Assembly (NCBI RefSeq): GCF_017874415.1
Contig: NZ_JAGGLM010000010.1
Location: 21,825-85,824 of the forward strand
Direction: 5' to 3'
Source of the DNA: Clostridium algifaecis
Lineage (GTDB): Bacteria; Bacillota; Clostridia; Clostridiales; Clostridiaceae
Length of the DNA: 64,000 nt
In this document: positions 28,526-40,526 of the stretch, in pieces
Layout of the letters: each line of letters opens with the position of its first letter
How positions within the stretch are numbered: position 1 is the first letter of the stretch
Program-made: the position numbers and the translations under genes
Notes under the pieces: model-generated
The model's database searches: none
Told to the model about the DNA's origin: nothing
What the model saw: only the letters and a program-made list of their open reading frames with translations

Positions 28526-28828
28526 CTAGTTTGCCTTAGCAGGACTAGCAACAGTAGTTGTTTTTTCACTCTTCTGAACGTGTCCTCTGTATGTTCTAGT
28601 CAATGCAAATTCTCCTAATTTATGACCTACCATATCTTCTGATATGTATACAGGTACATGTTTTCTTCCATCATGTACTGCTATTGTATGCCCTATCATC
28701 TGTGGAAATATAGTTGAACTTCTTGACCAAGTCTTTATAACTTTTTTTTCACCTTTTTTATTCATTTCGTTTATTCTATTTAAAAGTGCTTCTTGAACAT
28801 AAGGACCCTTTTTAATCGATCTACTCAA
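28526..28828 (-). CDS. rpsS: 30S ribosomal protein S19 (uS19)
   Basis: 100 residues, [11 protein letters not shown], with [11 protein letters not shown] and H-K-L-G-E-F-A-x-T-R-T-Y-R-G-H, slightly longer at the C-terminus than the 92-94 residues usual in relatives. Confidence 0.98.
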   Translation of the reverse strand: MSRSIKKGPYVQEALLNRINEMNKKGEKKVIKTWSRSSTIFPQMIGHTIAVHDGRKHVPVYISEDMVGHKLGEFALTRTYRGHVQKSEKTTTVASPAKAN

Positions 28829-28894
28829 TTTTTTGGCCTCCCTTCATACAATTAAGTAATAAATTTAAGGAAGAGAATATATATTCTCTTCAAA

Positions 28895-29728
28895 CTATTT
28901 AGTATTTCTCTTTTTAACAATAAGTTTATCTGAATACTTCTTGTTTTTCCTAGTTTTATATCCCAAAGCTGGTTTACCCCAAGGAGTAAGTGGTCCTGGG
29001 TGTCCTACTGGTGATTTACCTTCACCACCACCATGTGGATGGTCATTAGGATTCATTACAGATCCTCTTACTGTTGGTCTAACTCCTAAATGTCTCTTTC
29101 GACCTGCTTTACCCAAGTTAACTATTTCATGTGTTAAATTTGATACAGTTCCAATAGTAGCTCTGCACTCGATTCTTATGTATCTCATTTCACCACTTGG
29201 TAATCTTAAAGTTGCATATTGCCCTTCTTTTGCCATCAACTGAGCTGATGCACCAGCTGATCTTACGAGCTGTGCTCCTTTTCCTTTTTGAAGTTCTACA
29301 TTATGAATTACTGTACCTACTGGTATATTTATAAGTGGAAGGCAATTTCCAACTTTTATATCAGAATCTGGTCCTGAAACTACAACATCTCCAACTTTTA
29401 ATCCAACTGGAGCTATTATATATCTTTTCTCACCATCTGCATAGTTCACAAGAGCTATATATGCTGATCTATTTGGATCATATTCTATAGTAGCAACTTT
29501 TGCTGGTATTCCATCTTTATCTCTTTTAAAATCAATTATTCTATATTTTCTCTTAGCTCCTCCACCAACGTGACGAACTGTTATCCTACCGTTTGAGTTT
29601 CTTCCACCGCTTCTTTTCAAGTCTTTAAGAAGTGATTTTTCTGGTACATCTGTAGTTATTTCTTCAAATGTACTTACAGTCATGCTTCTTCTTGAAGGGG
29701 TGGTTGGTTTAAATCCTTTAACTGCCAT
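28895..29728 (-). CDS. rplB: 50S ribosomal protein L2 (uL2)
   Basis: The 277-residue protein has the L2 signature [12 protein letters not shown] near the C-terminus (with the peptidyl-transferase-proximal His) and a T-x-R-H-V-G-G-G segment. ATG at 29728 after AAGGAGGG. Confidence 0.98.
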   Translation of the reverse strand: MAVKGFKPTTPSRRSMTVSTFEEITTDVPEKSLLKDLKRSGGRNSNGRITVRHVGGGAKRKYRIIDFKRDKDGIPAKVATIEYDPNRSAYIALVNYADGEKRYIIAPVGLKVGDVVVSGPDSDIKVGNCLPLINIPVGTVIHNVELQKGKGAQLVRSAGASAQLMAKEGQYATLRLPSGEMRYIRIECRATIGTVSNLTHEIVNLGKAGRKRHLGVRPTVRGSVMNPNDHPHGGGEGKSPVGHPGPLTPWGKPALGYKTRKNKKYSDKLIVKKRNTK

Positions 29729-29785
29729 TACGGTATTCCCTCCTTCTTTTCGCTTATCTGGCTAATTGCCAATACCTGCTATATT

Positions 29786-30082
29786 TTATTGCATACCTTC
29801 AAAGAATTCTATTGTTTTACTATCTTCTGTAAGCTTTACAATAGCTTTCTTGTAATCCGGTCTTTTTCCTATATGAACGCCAACTCTTTTTGTTTTTCCT
29901 ATATATTTTGCTGTTTTGATATCTTCTACAGTTACATCAAATACATCTTCTACAGCTTTTTTTATCATTGGTTTTGTAGCACGTATATCAACTATAAAGG
30001 TGTATTTTTTATCGCTCATTGAAGACATTGTTTTTTCAGTTACAATTGGTCTTCTTATGATATCATAATTTGTATATTTCAT
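29786..30082 (-). CDS. rplW: 50S ribosomal protein L23 (uL23)
   Basis: 98 residues ([13 protein letters not shown]) with [16 protein letters not shown]23 forms the docking site for SRP and trigger factor. Its start overlaps the rplD stop by one base. Confidence 0.98.
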   Translation of the reverse strand: MKYTNYDIIRRPIVTEKTMSSMSDKKYTFIVDIRATKPMIKKAVEDVFDVTVEDIKTAKYIGKTKRVGVHIGKRPDYKKAIVKLTEDSKTIEFFEGMQ

Positions 30083-30702
30083 TATGCATACACCTCCTCA
30101 ATCTTTGATACAGCATCCTTTGTTATTATAAGTTTATCAAATTTTAACAAATCATATACATTTAAATTGTTAGCTGGAAGTACTGATACTCCCTGTATAT
30201 TTCTTGCTGACTTATAAACATTTTGATCTGATTCTGCTGTAACTATTAATGTTTTTTTTGCTTTAAATGCATCCAAAACGCTTAACATATCTTTTGTTTT
30301 TGGAGCATCAAAAGTTAAGTTTTCTAAGACAACTATTTCTTCGTCTTTAACTTTACTTGTAAGTGCTGATTTAAAAGCTACTTTTTTTAGTGATTTTGGC
30401 ACTGATATTCTATAGCTTCTAGGTTTTACTGCAAATACCATACCACCATGAATCCATTGAGGTGCTCTTATTGAACCCTGTCTTGCTCTACCAGTTCCCT
30501 TTTGTCTCCAAGGCTTAATTCCACCTCCAGAAACTTCCGATCTTGTTTTTGCTGACTGATTTCCTTGTCTTTTATTTGCAAGTAATGCTACAACTACCTG
30601 ATGAAGTGCATATTCATTGACTTCAACTCCGAATACTTTATCAGATAATTCCATATCTCCAACTTTATTTCCTTCTTTATTAAATAATCCTACTGTAGGC
30701 AT
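30082..30702 (-). CDS. rplD: 50S ribosomal protein L4 (uL4)
   Basis: The 206-residue protein has the extended tunnel loop ([19 protein letters not shown]) characteristic of L4. In some bacteria L4 represses its own operon through the S10 leader, and a long leader is present upstream of rpsJ here. Confidence 0.98.
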   Translation of the reverse strand: MPTVGLFNKEGNKVGDMELSDKVFGVEVNEYALHQVVVALLANKRQGNQSAKTRSEVSGGGIKPWRQKGTGRARQGSIRAPQWIHGGMVFAVKPRSYRISVPKSLKKVAFKSALTSKVKDEEIVVLENLTFDAPKTKDMLSVLDAFKAKKTLIVTAESDQNVYKSARNIQGVSVLPANNLNVYDLLKFDKLIITKDAVSKIEEVYA

Positions 30703-30720
30703 TCTGTATCCTCCTTTCTA

Positions 30721-31350
30721 CTAAGCTTTTATAGTATTTCTTATAACTACAAATCCTTTATTAGGTCCTGGTACTCCACCTTTTATTAATATAAGATTTT
30801 TTTCAGGAATAACCTTTGCGATTTGTAGATTTAATGCTGTTGAATTTACATTACCCATATGTCCTGGCATTTTCATGTTTTTAAATGTTCTAGATGGGTC
30901 TGATGCTGCACCCATTGAACCAACTGCTCTGTGGAATTTTGAGCCATGGGACATAGGTCCTCTTTGAGCATTCCATCTTCTTATTGTTCCTTGAAATCCC
31001 TTACCTTTTGAAACTCCTGATACATCAATTCTTTCTCCTGCTTCAAATACATCAGCTTTTATCTCCTGACCTACTTCATAAGAACTTGTATCTTCAAGTC
31101 TAAATTCTTTAATAAATCTTTTTAATGCAGCTCCTGCTTTTTTAAAGTGTCCTTTAACTGGATTTGTAACAAGTTTCTCTCTTATATCATCGAAACCCAC
31201 CTGTATAGCTTCATATCCATCTTTTTCTATAGTTTTCTTTTGTGTAACTACGCAAGGACCTGCTTCAATAACTGTAACAGGAACTACCTTTCTATTTTCA
31301 TCAAATATCTGGGTCATACCAAGTTTTCTTCCTAGTATTGCCTTTTTCAT
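30721..31350 (-). CDS. rplC: 50S ribosomal protein L3 (uL3)
   Basis: 209 residues from the ATG at 31350 after GAGGAGGTG ([16 protein letters not shown]). The L3 loop [16 protein letters not shown] is present. The frame extends upstream into the rpsJ-rplC gap, without a ribosome-binding site. Confidence 0.97.
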   Translation of the reverse strand: MKKAILGRKLGMTQIFDENRKVVPVTVIEAGPCVVTQKKTIEKDGYEAIQVGFDDIREKLVTNPVKGHFKKAGAALKRFIKEFRLEDTSSYEVGQEIKADVFEAGERIDVSGVSKGKGFQGTIRRWNAQRGPMSHGSKFHRAVGSMGAASDPSRTFKNMKMPGHMGNVNSTALNLQIAKVIPEKNLILIKGGVPGPNKGFVVIRNTIKA

Positions 31351-31428
31351 TTCTATACACCTCCTCAACATATTAGCGGATCGCAAACTGCAATCATAAT
31401 AGTTCGTAATAGCTGCTATCTATTACAA

Positions 31429-31737
31429 TTATAATTTAATTTCGATGTCAACACCTGCAGGTAAATCAAGTCTCATTAATGCATCTACAGTTTTTGGTGA
31501 TGGGCTTATAATATCTATAAGTCTTTTATGAGTTCTTATTTCGAATTGTTCTCTTGAGTCCTTATATTTATGTGGAGCTCTAAGTATTGTAACAACATCT
31601 TTCTCTGTTGGCAGTGGCACTGGCCCTGCTACCTTAGCTCCAGTAGACTTAGCTGTTTCTACAATTCTTTCTGAAGACTGATCTAATATGTTATGATCAA
31701 AAGCCTTTAATCTTATTCTTATTTTTTGTTTTGCCAT
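31429..31737 (-). CDS. rpsJ: 30S ribosomal protein S10 (uS10)
   Basis: 102 residues from the ATG at 31737 after GGAGGG ([15 protein letters not shown]), with G-P-V-P-L-P-T-E. It is first gene of the S10-spc-alpha superoperon and also a NusB partner in antitermination. Confidence 0.98.
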   Translation of the reverse strand: MAKQKIRIRLKAFDHNILDQSSERIVETAKSTGAKVAGPVPLPTEKDVVTILRAPHKYKDSREQFEIRTHKRLIDIISPSPKTVDALMRLDLPAGVDIEIKL

Positions 31738-31945
31738 AATATTTCCCTCCTTTTCATGCACGTTCTGCTTCTTACGTACAACAGCGGATATATTCTGTAA
31801 ACTGTTCCTGGCGTTTCATTTTATTTTTGCACAGAATTATACATTACAGAACAACCGTCATCTGGTTCAGCGACCTAGATTGTTCAGTCAAGAATTACCC
31901 GGAAGCCCGGCAACCTCTTGCCTCATCACTGTTATAAGATTACAA
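31738..31945 (-). ncRNA. Structured leader of the S10 operon
   Basis: About 200 bases separate the promoter from rpsJ without a plausible gene. The minus strand is locally GC-rich for this genome and contains paired blocks such as G-C-C-G-G-G-C-T-T-C-C-G-G (near 31910-31900) and complementary C-A-A-T-C-T/A-G-G-T segments. The length, position and local structure fit an S10-operon leader of the kind controlled by L4 or ribosomal proteins. No covariance search was possible. Confidence 0.5.
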
Positions 31946-31952
31946 CTTCTTA

Positions 31953-31981
31953 ATTATACTACATATATTTTAATTTTACAA
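31953..31981 (-). promoter_or_regulatory. Sigma-A promoter of the S10 operon
   Basis: TTGTAA (31976-31981), 17 bp, then TATAAT (31953-31958) on the minus strand, between the tuf terminator and the leader. The -35 box is weaker than the -10. Confidence 0.65.
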
Positions 31982-31999
31982 GGAAAAATAAAATAATTT

Positions 32000-32029
32000 A
32001 AAAGGATAAGAGCGTCCTCCTATCCTTTT
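32000..32029 (-). terminator. Intrinsic terminator of the str operon after tuf
   Basis: AAAAGGATA (32000-32008) pairs with TATCCTTTT (32021-32029) around a 12-base loop. The minus strand continues A-A-A-T-T-A-T-T-T-T-A-T-T-T-T-T, giving a T-rich tail. Confidence 0.75.
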
Positions 32030-32117
32030 GTATTTTTATCTTTTATTATCTTTAATTCAAATTATATTCATTTAAGTCCTATTCTAAAAAGTAACAGGCT
32101 TTAAACTTTAAAAGAAA

Positions 32118-33311
32118 TTATTCTACAATTTTAGTAACAACGCCTGAACCAACTGTTCTTCCGCCTTCTCTTATTGCAAATCTAAGTCCTTCGTGCATTG
32201 CAACTGGTGTTATCAATTCAACGTTCATGTCTATATGGTCTCCTGGCATTACCATTTCTACTCCTTCTGGTAGTGCTATTGATCCTGTTACGTCTGTTGT
32301 TCTGAAATAGAACTGTGGTCTATATCCGTTGAAAAATGGAGTATGTCTTCCTCCTTCTTCCTTCTTAAGTACATATACCTGACCTACAAATTTACTATGT
32401 GGGTGTACTGTACCTGGTTTTGCAAGTACCTGGCCTCTTTCTACTTCTTCTCTCTGTATTCCTCTTAACAATGCTCCTATATTATCTCCTGCCATTGCCT
32501 GATCAAGAAGCTTTCTGAACATTTCTACTCCTGTACATACTGTCTTCTTCTTCTCTGTACTTAATCCTACTATTTCAAGTTCGTCTCCTATCTTAAGTAC
32601 TCCTGTCTCTACCCTTCCTGTTGCAACTGTTCCTCTTCCTGTTATTGTAAAGATATCTTCGATTGGCATCAAGAATGGTTTGTCTGTTGGTCTCTCTGGT
32701 GTTGGTATATATTCATCTACTGCATCCATTAATTCGTGTATGCATTTTGTTGCTTCTGGATCATCAGGGTTCTCTATTACCTTCAATGCACTTCCTACTA
32801 TTATTGGTACATCGTCTCCTGGGAATCCATATTCACTTAACAACTCTCTTACTTCCATCTCTACGAGCTCAAGTAATTCTGGATCATCTACCTGGTCTGA
32901 TTTATTCAAAAATACTACTATATATTGTACTCCTACTCTGCTTGCAAGTAGTATATGTTCTCTTGTCTGTGGCATTGGTCCATCTGCTGCACTTACTACA
33001 AGGATTGCTCCATCCATCTGTGCTGCACCTGTTATCATGTTCTTTACATAATCTGCATGTCCCGGACAGTCTACATGCGCATAATGTCTCTTGTCTGTCT
33101 CGTACTCTACGTGTGCTGTATTTATTGTGATTCCTCTCTCTTTTTCCTCTGGTGCTTTATCTATTTCATCATACTTTGTTGCTGATGCTTTTCCTTCTTT
33201 TGCTAGTACCATTGTTATTGCTGCTGTAAGTGTTGTCTTACCATGGTCTACGTGTCCTATTGTTCCTATGTTTACATGTGGTTTTGTTCTTTCAAATTTC
33301 TCTTTTGCCAT
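32118..33311 (-). CDS. tuf: Elongation factor Tu, copy in the str operon
   Basis: The 397-residue GTPase delivers aminoacyl-tRNA to the ribosome. Motifs: G-H-V-D-H-G-K-T (about 18-25), D-C-P-G-H, N-K-S-D and the C-terminal beta barrels. It is last in the str operon, 46 bp after fusA. The protein is identical to that encoded at 48204-49397, and the DNA differs at only two bases that I can see (32142 and 33243). Its codon use is notably more restricted than that of neighbours, as expected for a very highly expressed gene. Confidence 0.99.
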   Translation of the reverse strand: MAKEKFERTKPHVNIGTIGHVDHGKTTLTAAITMVLAKEGKASATKYDEIDKAPEEKERGITINTAHVEYETDKRHYAHVDCPGHADYVKNMITGAAQMDGAILVVSAADGPMPQTREHILLASRVGVQYIVVFLNKSDQVDDPELLELVEMEVRELLSEYGFPGDDVPIIVGSALKVIENPDDPEATKCIHELMDAVDEYIPTPERPTDKPFLMPIEDIFTITGRGTVATGRVETGVLKIGDELEIVGLSTEKKKTVCTGVEMFRKLLDQAMAGDNIGALLRGIQREEVERGQVLAKPGTVHPHSKFVGQVYVLKKEEGGRHTPFFNGYRPQFYFRTTDVTGSIALPEGVEMVMPGDHIDMNVELITPVAMHEGLRFAIREGGRTVGSGVVTKIVE

Positions 33312-33357
33312 TTCTTTTCTCCTCCTTAAAAACTAACTAATATATTTTGTATTTAAA

Positions 33358-35427
33358 TTAGCTATTTCTTTCTCCAGCGATTTTTTCCTGAATGCTCTTT
33401 GGAACTTCTTCATAGTGATCAAATGTCATTGAATAAACTCCTCTACCTTGTGTTCTTGACCTAAGTACAGTTGCATATCCAAACATTTCGGAAAGAGGTA
33501 CAAAAGCTCTTATAATTTCAGCTCCGGATCTTTGATCCATTCCTTCAATCTTTCCTCTTCTTGAATTTATATCTCCCATTACATCTCCCATATATTCCTC
33601 TGGTACTGTAACTTCAACTTTCATTGCTGGTTCAAGTAAAACTGGATCAGCTTTATTCATTGCATTTTTAAATGCCATAGATGCAGCAACTTTAAATGCC
33701 ATTTCTGATGAATCTACATCATGATATGATCCATCATATAACTTAACTTTAAAGTTTATAACAGGATATCCTGCAACTACACCACTTTCTGAAGCTTCAC
33801 GTATTCCATTATCAATTGGTGCTATATATTCCTTTGGAATAGCTCCACCAACTATAGCATTTTCAAATGTATATCCATCTTCCGTAGGTGACATTTCTAT
33901 TGAACAATCACCGTATTGTCCATGTCCACCAGACTGTCTAATAAATTTACCCTGTGCTTTAACAGTCTTTCTAATAGTTTCTTTATATGCAACTTGTGGT
34001 TGACCAACGTTACATTCTACTTTAAATTCTCTTTGAAGTCTATCTACAATTATTTCAAGATGAAGCTCTCCCATACCTGCTATAATTGTCTGACTTGTTT
34101 CCTGATCTGTATAAGTCTTAAAAGTTGGATCTTCTTCTGCAAGTTTTGCAAGAGCTATACCCATCTTTTGCTGTGCAGCTTTTGTCTTCGGCTCTATTGC
34201 TACACGTATAACTGGATCAGGGAATTCCATGCTTTCAAGTACTATTGGATCTTCTTCATCACAAAGTGTATTACCTGTAGTAGTTTCTTTCAATCCAACT
34301 ATAGCTCCCAAATCACCCGCACGAAGTTCATCTACTTCCTGTCTATGATTTGAATGCATTTTTACAAGCCTTGCAATTCTTTCCTTCTTACCATTTGTTG
34401 AATTATATACATAAGTACCACTTTTCATAATTCCTGAGTAAATTCTCGTGAATGCTAATTTACCTACAAATGGGTCTGTAGCAATCTTAAATGCTAATGC
34501 AGATAATGGTTCATTATCATCAGCTGATCTTGTAATATCTTCTCCTGTATCAGGATTAGTTCCTTTTACAGGTGGTATATCAAGAGGTGATGGCATAAAA
34601 TTAACTACTGCATCTATCATTGGCTGAACACCTTTGTTTTTATAAGATGAACCACATAGAACTGGTACTATTTCATTTGCAATAACACCTTTTCTAATAG
34701 TAGTTATAATTTCTTCCTCAGTTAATTCTCCACCATCTAAATATTTTTCCATTATATCTTCATCTAATTCTGCAACTGATTCAATTAAAGCAGTTCTGTA
34801 TTCTTCGGCTTTATCTTTTAAATCATCTGGAATTGCAACTTCGTCCATAACAGTTCCAAGATCATCTTCATATATTATAGCTTCATTTTTAATAAGGTCT
34901 ATTATACCTTTAAATTCTCCTTCTGCTCCTACTGGAATTTGAATAGGTACTGCATTACAATGAAGTCTATCTCTTAAAGTATTTATGCACATATAAAAAT
35001 CTGCACCAACAGAATCCATTTTGTTTACATAAACCATTCTTGGAACACCATAGTTGTCTGCCTGTCTCCATACAGTTTCTGTCTGTGGTTCAACTCCACT
35101 TTTCGCATCTAAAACAGTAACAGCACCATCTAATACTCTTAATGATCTTTCAACTTCTACTGTAAAATCCACGTGTCCTGGTGTATCTATTATGTTTATT
35201 GCATAACCTTTCCATTTACAAAAAGTAGCAGCTGAAGTTATTGTTATTCCTCTTTCTTGTTCTTGAGCCATCCAATCCATTGTGGCTTCACCTTCGTGTA
35301 CTTCTCCTATCTTATGAGTTTTACCTGTATAGAAAAGTATACGTTCTGTAGTGGTAGTTTTTCCAGCATCTATATGTGCCATTATTCCTATATTACGGAA
35401 TTTTTCTAGCGGATATTCTCTTCCCAC
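33358..35427 (-). CDS. fusA: Elongation factor G
   Basis: The 689-residue translocase starts at the GTG at 35427, eight bases after GGGAGG ([15 protein letters not shown]). The frame extends to 35490, but without a start signal. The P-loop [18 protein letters not shown] and N-K-M-D are present. The gene order rpsL-rpsG-fusA-tuf is conserved. Confidence 0.98.
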   Translation of the reverse strand: MGREYPLEKFRNIGIMAHIDAGKTTTTERILFYTGKTHKIGEVHEGEATMDWMAQEQERGITITSAATFCKWKGYAINIIDTPGHVDFTVEVERSLRVLDGAVTVLDAKSGVEPQTETVWRQADNYGVPRMVYVNKMDSVGADFYMCINTLRDRLHCNAVPIQIPVGAEGEFKGIIDLIKNEAIIYEDDLGTVMDEVAIPDDLKDKAEEYRTALIESVAELDEDIMEKYLDGGELTEEEIITTIRKGVIANEIVPVLCGSSYKNKGVQPMIDAVVNFMPSPLDIPPVKGTNPDTGEDITRSADDNEPLSALAFKIATDPFVGKLAFTRIYSGIMKSGTYVYNSTNGKKERIARLVKMHSNHRQEVDELRAGDLGAIVGLKETTTGNTLCDEEDPIVLESMEFPDPVIRVAIEPKTKAAQQKMGIALAKLAEEDPTFKTYTDQETSQTIIAGMGELHLEIIVDRLQREFKVECNVGQPQVAYKETIRKTVKAQGKFIRQSGGHGQYGDCSIEMSPTEDGYTFENAIVGGAIPKEYIAPIDNGIREASESGVVAGYPVINFKVKLYDGSYHDVDSSEMAFKVAASMAFKNAMNKADPVLLEPAMKVEVTVPEEYMGDVMGDINSRRGKIEGMDQRSGAEIIRAFVPLSEMFGYATVLRSRTQGRGVYSMTFDHYEEVPKSIQEKIAGERNS

Positions 35428-35504
35428 GTGTTTTTCCTCCCTGCAAGTGTAAAATTTAATTTGACAAAACTGTTTTAGCAAAGCTACCAAAACAGTTTTG
35501 AATA

Positions 35505-36002
<498 letters not shown>

Positions 36003-36139
36003 TTAAGTTCATCGGTACTCGGCTACATAAAAATAACCGCAAAGTGCTTTGTACTCTTGCAAAATAAATTTATTATTCTATAGTTTATCATATATATAAA
36101 TGCTGAATACATAGCACTGATTTCATTAAACCGCCAAAG

Positions 36140-36517
36140 CTATTTTTGCTTTGGCTTCTTAGCACCATATTTTGATCTTGATTGTAGTCTGTCAGCTACT
36201 CCTGCTGAATCTAAAGCTCCTCTTACAATATGGTATCTAACACCTGGAAGATCTTTTACTCTTCCACCCCTTATCAAAACAACACTATGTTCCTGAAGGT
36301 TATGTCCTATACCTGGAATATATGAAGTAACTTCATATCCATTTACCAATCTAACTCTGGCAATTTTTCTAAGTGCTGAGTTTGGTTTTTTAGGAGTAGT
36401 AGTTTTTACTACAGTACAAACTCCTCTTTTTTGTGGACATTCTTTTAATGCTGGTGCCTGTGATTTCATACTTGTTGTTTTTCTTCCTTTTCTTACTAAC
36501 TGACTTATTGTTGGCAT
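36140..36517 (-). CDS. rpsL: 30S ribosomal protein S12 (uS12)
   Basis: A 125-residue protein ([11 protein letters not shown]) with the decoding loop [11 protein letters not shown] and P-G-V-R-Y-H, the segments where streptomycin resistance mutations occur; both are wild type (K42-P-N type). A 164-bp gap to rpsG follows, with nothing further recognised in it. Confidence 0.98.
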   Translation of the reverse strand: MPTISQLVRKGRKTTSMKSQAPALKECPQKRGVCTVVKTTTPKKPNSALRKIARVRLVNGYEVTSYIPGIGHNLQEHSVVLIRGGRVKDLPGVRYHIVRGALDSAGVADRLQSRSKYGAKKPKQK

Positions 36518-36588
36518 ACTTACACCTCCTTTTTGATTTAAATTAGTCTAAATAATTAAAATTTATGTTAAATGTCTTGAAAGCTAAT

Positions 36589-36840
36589 TTAATTAACATC
36601 TTCTTTAAGTAATGCAGCTGTAGCTGCACCTACATCTATTCCACACAGCTTACCTAACTCCTTCATAGTGTCTATATATACAACCTCTAAGGAATTATCT
36701 GTAATCAATACTTCAACTGAATGTATCAATGAATCGTCAGCATCTTTAGCAATATATACAATTTTAGCACTACAATTTTTAATTGCTTTAATTGTCTGCT
36801 TTACACCAACAACCTTTTTTCCTTTAAGTCTGTAAATCAT
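36589..36840 (-). CDS. L7Ae/L30e-family RNA-binding protein (YbxF-like)
   Basis: The 83-residue protein has the L7Ae fold pattern: G-x-K-Q-T-I-K-A-I-K at the start, I-V-Y-I-A-K-D-A-D near the middle, and L-G-K-L-C-G-I-D-V-G-A-A-T-A-A at the end. Such proteins bind kink-turn RNA. In Firmicutes one such gene lies between rpoC and rpsL, as here. Confidence 0.9.
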   Translation of the reverse strand: MIYRLKGKKVVGVKQTIKAIKNCSAKIVYIAKDADDSLIHSVEVLITDNSLEVVYIDTMKELGKLCGIDVGAATAALLKEDVN

Positions 36841-36868
36841 AAACCTATTTCCTCCTCACAGTGCTATA

Positions 36869-36894
36869 GAGACAAAGGACTATATCTTTGCCTC
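36869..36894 (-). other. Hairpin in the str-operon leader
   Basis: In the predicted RNA a 9-bp stem with one G-U pair (36869-36877 with 36886-36894, 8-base loop) lies between the promoter and the L7Ae-like gene. It has no following T run, so it is not a terminator; it may be a regulatory or stabilising leader structure. Confidence 0.4.
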
Positions 36895-36914
36895 TTAAAC
36901 ACACACATAGATGT

Positions 36915-36943
36915 ATTTTATCATTTTAACAATGATGTGTCAA
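36915..36943 (-). promoter_or_regulatory. Sigma-A promoter of the str operon
   Basis: Perfect TTGACA (36938-36943), 17-bp spacer and TAAAAT (36915-36920) on the minus strand, in the gap between rpoC and the L7Ae-like gene. Confidence 0.85.
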
Positions 36944-36954
36944 TTAATTATATG

Positions 36955-39900
36955 TTAATTAGCTTCTTTATTATCTATTTCATTAACTTCATCTTCATTA
37001 TCTTTGTTCAATTCATTTTCTGGTTTTATTTTTATAGATCTATATCTCATCATACCAGTTCCTGCCGGTATCAATTTACCTATAATTACATTTTCTTTCA
37101 ATCCAAGTAATGGATCTATCTTACCTTTTATAGCAGCATCAGTAAGTACCCTTGTTGTTTCCTGGAACGAAGCAGCAGATAAAAATGAATCCGTAGCAAG
37201 TGCAGCCTTAGTTATACCAAGGAGTGCTACTCTTCCCTGCGCAGTTTTGCCTCCATTTGCCTCTACTCTCTCATTTGCTTCTTCAAAATCAAATATGTCT
37301 ATCATTGTACCAGGAAGTAATTCAGTATCTCCAGAATCTTCTATCTTTACTTTTCTTGTCATCTGTCTTATTACAACTTCAAGATGCTTATCATTTATAT
37401 CAACACCCTGAAGTCTATAAACCTTTTGTACTTCAGACAAGAGATAATTTTTAACACCCTGAACACCTTTTATTCTAAGAATATCATGTGGATTAACAGA
37501 TCCTTCTGTTATTTCATCTCCAGCACTTATTTGATCTCCATCTGACACTTTAATTCTTGAACCAAATGGTATGTCATAAGTAACTTCTTCTCCGCTATCT
37601 GCAATTACAGATATACTTTTCTTCTTCTTTGTCTTTTCCATTCTTACAACACCGGATACTTCACTTATTATAGCAAGACCCTTAGGCTTTCTAGCTTCAA
37701 ATAATTCTTCTACTCTTGGAAGACCTTGAGTTATATCTGAACCTGCAACTCCTCCTGTATGGAATGTTCTCATTGTAAGCTGGGTACCAGGTTCACCTAT
37801 ACTTTGAGCAGCTATTATACCTACAGATTCACCTATTTCAATCTTCTTAGCAGTAGCCATATTCATACCATAACATTTAGAGCATACACCATGCTTTGAT
37901 TTACATGTAAATACAGATCTTATCTTAACTTTCTTAATACCTGTGTTTTCAATTCTCTCTGCATTTTTAGAATCCATATATTCATCTCTAGCTATAATTA
38001 ATTCTCCTGTTTTAGGATCTTTAATATCCTGTGCAGAATACCTTCCTGTTAATCTTTCTGCCAAACTTTCTATAACTTCATTTCCTTCTTTTATTTCTGA
38101 AACTTCATAACCTTCATGAGTTCCACAATCCTCTTCTCTTACAATAACGTCCTGGCTTACATCTACAAGTCTTCTTGTAAGATATCCAGAGTCCGCAGTC
38201 TTAAGAGCTGTATCAGCATTACCTTTTCTAGCTCCATGAGTTGATATAAAGTACTCAAGTACATCAAGACCTTCTCTGAATGAGGCTCTTATTGGAAGTT
38301 CTATAATCTTACCAGATGGATTTGCCATAAGTCCCCTCATACCAGCAAGTTGCTTAATTTGACTTTTAGATCCTCTAGCTCCTGAATCCGCCATCATAAA
38401 TATTGGATTAAACCTATCCAAGTTATTCATGAGTACATCAGCTACATCTTCTGTAGTTTTAGTCCATTTTTCTATAACTCTCTGATATCTTTCGTCTTCT
38501 GATATAAAGCCTCTTCTATACATCTTCTCTATTTTATCAACAACTTTATCCGTTTCTGCTAGAAGAGCTTGCTTAGCTTCTGGAACAACCATATCTGAAG
38601 TTGAAACTGTTATGCCACTTATAGTTGAATAATGATATCCTCTTTCCTTTATTTTATCAATCATTATAGAAGTTTTAGTAGCTCCATGTTTCATATAACA
38701 TTTATTTATTATTTTACCTAAATTCTTTTTAGCAACTAAAAAATCAATTTCAAGTTTAAATTCATTTTCTGGTTTACTTCTATCTATAAATCCTAAATCC
38801 TGTGGTATAGATTCATTAAATATAAGTTTTCCTGGAGTTGCTTCAATTATTCCGCTAATAGTTTTTCCATCTTTAACTTTTGTAATTCTTACTTTAATTT
38901 TAGCATGTATGTTAAGTTGTTTAAGTTGGTAGGCCATTATAACTTCATCTGGTGATGAGAACATTCTACCTTCTCCCTTAACTCCATCTTCATCTATAGT
39001 CAAATAATAAGAACCAAGTACCATATCCTGAGTAGGCACAACTACAGGTTTACCATCTGATGGTTTCAATATATTATGAGCAGCCAGCATTAAAAATCTA
39101 GCTTCAGCTTGTGCCTCAACTGAAAGAGGAACATGGACTGCCATTTGATCTCCATCAAAATCGGCATTATATGCTGTACAAGCAAGTGGATGTAATTTTA
39201 TAGCTTTACCTTCTACAAGTACAGGCTGAAAAGCTTGAATTCCAAGTCTATGAAGAGTAGGTGCACGATTTAAAAGTACTGGATGATCTGATATTACTTC
39301 TTCTAATACATCCCATACCTGAGTTTGAACTCTCTCTACCATTCTTTTTGCACTTTTAATATTATGAGCCAGACCATTTTCAACCAACTTTTTCATTATG
39401 AATGGTTTAAACAATTCAAGTGCCATTTCTTTAGGAAGTCCGCACTGATACATTTTCAATTCAGGTCCAACAACTATAACTGAACGTCCGGAATAGTCAA
39501 CACGTTTTCCAAGCAAGTTCTGTCTAAATCTACCTTGTTTTCCCTTCAACATATCTGATAGTGATTTTAGTGGTCTGTTTCCAGGACCAGTTACTGGTCT
39601 TCCACGTCTTCCATTGTCTATAAGAGCATCAACTGCTTCTTGAAGCATTCTCTTTTCATTTCTAACTATTATATCAGGTGCTCCCAAATCCAAAAGTTTT
39701 TTAAGTCTATTATTTCTGTTTATAACTCTTCTATATAAGTCATTTAAATCTGATGTAGCAAATCTTCCTCCATCAAGTTGAACCATAGGTCTTAAATCTG
39801 GTGGAATTACAGGTATAACATCTATTATCATCCACTCAGGCCGATTTCCAGATTTTCTAAAAGATTCTACTACTTCAAGTCTTCTTATTATCCTAACTTT

Positions 39901-40509
39901 TTTCTGACCAGTACTATTTTTAAGATCTTCTTTTAATTCCGATGAAAGCTGATTTAAATCTATTTCATCTAATAATTTTTTTACAGATTCAGCTCCCATT
40001 CCGGCTTGAAAACTTTCTTCACCATATTTCTCTATAGCTTCTCTATATTCTTTTTCATTTAAAAGCTGCTTTTTTAATAATGGTGTTTCTTTAGGATTTA
40101 AAACCACATAAGAAGCAAAATAAAGTACTTTCTCAAGAGATCTTGGTGACATATCAAGTATAAGCCCCATTCTAGATGGTATCCCTTTGAAATACCATAT
40201 ATGAGATACTGGAGCTGCAAGCTCGATATGACCCATTCTTTCACGTCTTACTTTTGCTTTGGTTACCTCAACACCACATCTATCACATACTATGCCTTTA
40301 TATCTTATTCTCTTATATTTACCACAGTGACATTCCCAATCCTTTGTTGGTCCAAATATTCTTTCACAGAACAATCCATCACGTTCTGGTTTTAAGGTTC
40401 TATAATTTATAGTCTCAGGTTTTTTTATCTCTCCCCTTGACCATTCCCTTATTTTTTCTGGAGAAGCCAGGCCTATTTGTAATGCATCAAAATTATTTAA
40501 TTCAAACAA
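36955..40509 (-). CDS. rpoC: RNA polymerase beta' subunit
   Basis: The 1184-residue subunit begins at TTG (40509) after GGGAGGATG ([13 protein letters not shown]). It carries the N-terminal zinc site (C-H-C-G ... C-D-R-C-G), the catalytic N-A-D-F-D-G-D-Q-M, the second zinc cluster ([11 protein letters not shown]) and the trigger-loop region [10 protein letters not shown]. It has the usual length for Firmicutes. It follows rpoB by 17 bases. Confidence 0.98.
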   Translation of the reverse strand: MFELNNFDALQIGLASPEKIREWSRGEIKKPETINYRTLKPERDGLFCERIFGPTKDWECHCGKYKRIRYKGIVCDRCGVEVTKAKVRRERMGHIELAAPVSHIWYFKGIPSRMGLILDMSPRSLEKVLYFASYVVLNPKETPLLKKQLLNEKEYREAIEKYGEESFQAGMGAESVKKLLDEIDLNQLSSELKEDLKNSTGQKKVRIIRRLEVVESFRKSGNRPEWMIIDVIPVIPPDLRPMVQLDGGRFATSDLNDLYRRVINRNNRLKKLLDLGAPDIIVRNEKRMLQEAVDALIDNGRRGRPVTGPGNRPLKSLSDMLKGKQGRFRQNLLGKRVDYSGRSVIVVGPELKMYQCGLPKEMALELFKPFIMKKLVENGLAHNIKSAKRMVERVQTQVWDVLEEVISDHPVLLNRAPTLHRLGIQAFQPVLVEGKAIKLHPLACTAYNADFDGDQMAVHVPLSVEAQAEARFLMLAAHNILKPSDGKPVVVPTQDMVLGSYYLTIDEDGVKGEGRMFSSPDEVIMAYQLKQLNIHAKIKVRITKVKDGKTISGIIEATPGKLIFNESIPQDLGFIDRSKPENEFKLEIDFLVAKKNLGKIINKCYMKHGATKTSIMIDKIKERGYHYSTISGITVSTSDMVVPEAKQALLAETDKVVDKIEKMYRRGFISEDERYQRVIEKWTKTTEDVADVLMNNLDRFNPIFMMADSGARGSKSQIKQLAGMRGLMANPSGKIIELPIRASFREGLDVLEYFISTHGARKGNADTALKTADSGYLTRRLVDVSQDVIVREEDCGTHEGYEVSEIKEGNEVIESLAERLTGRYSAQDIKDPKTGELIIARDEYMDSKNAERIENTGIKKVKIRSVFTCKSKHGVCSKCYGMNMATAKKIEIGESVGIIAAQSIGEPGTQLTMRTFHTGGVAGSDITQGLPRVEELFEARKPKGLAIISEVSGVVRMEKTKKKKSISVIADSGEEVTYDIPFGSRIKVSDGDQISAGDEITEGSVNPHDILRIKGVQGVKNYLLSEVQKVYRLQGVDINDKHLEVVIRQMTRKVKIEDSGDTELLPGTMIDIFDFEEANERVEANGGKTAQGRVALLGITKAALATDSFLSAASFQETTRVLTDAAIKGKIDPLLGLKENVIIGKLIPAGTGMMRYRSIKIKPENELNKDNEDEVNEIDNKEAN

Positions 40510-40526
40510 GGGTACATCCTCCCTTC

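Noticed and set aside
32663..33130. Long plus-strand frame opposite tuf, repeated identically at 48749-49216
   Set aside because: It is identical only because the two tuf genes are identical. The translation is a Leu/Val-rich shadow of tuf codon bias and has no ribosome-binding site.
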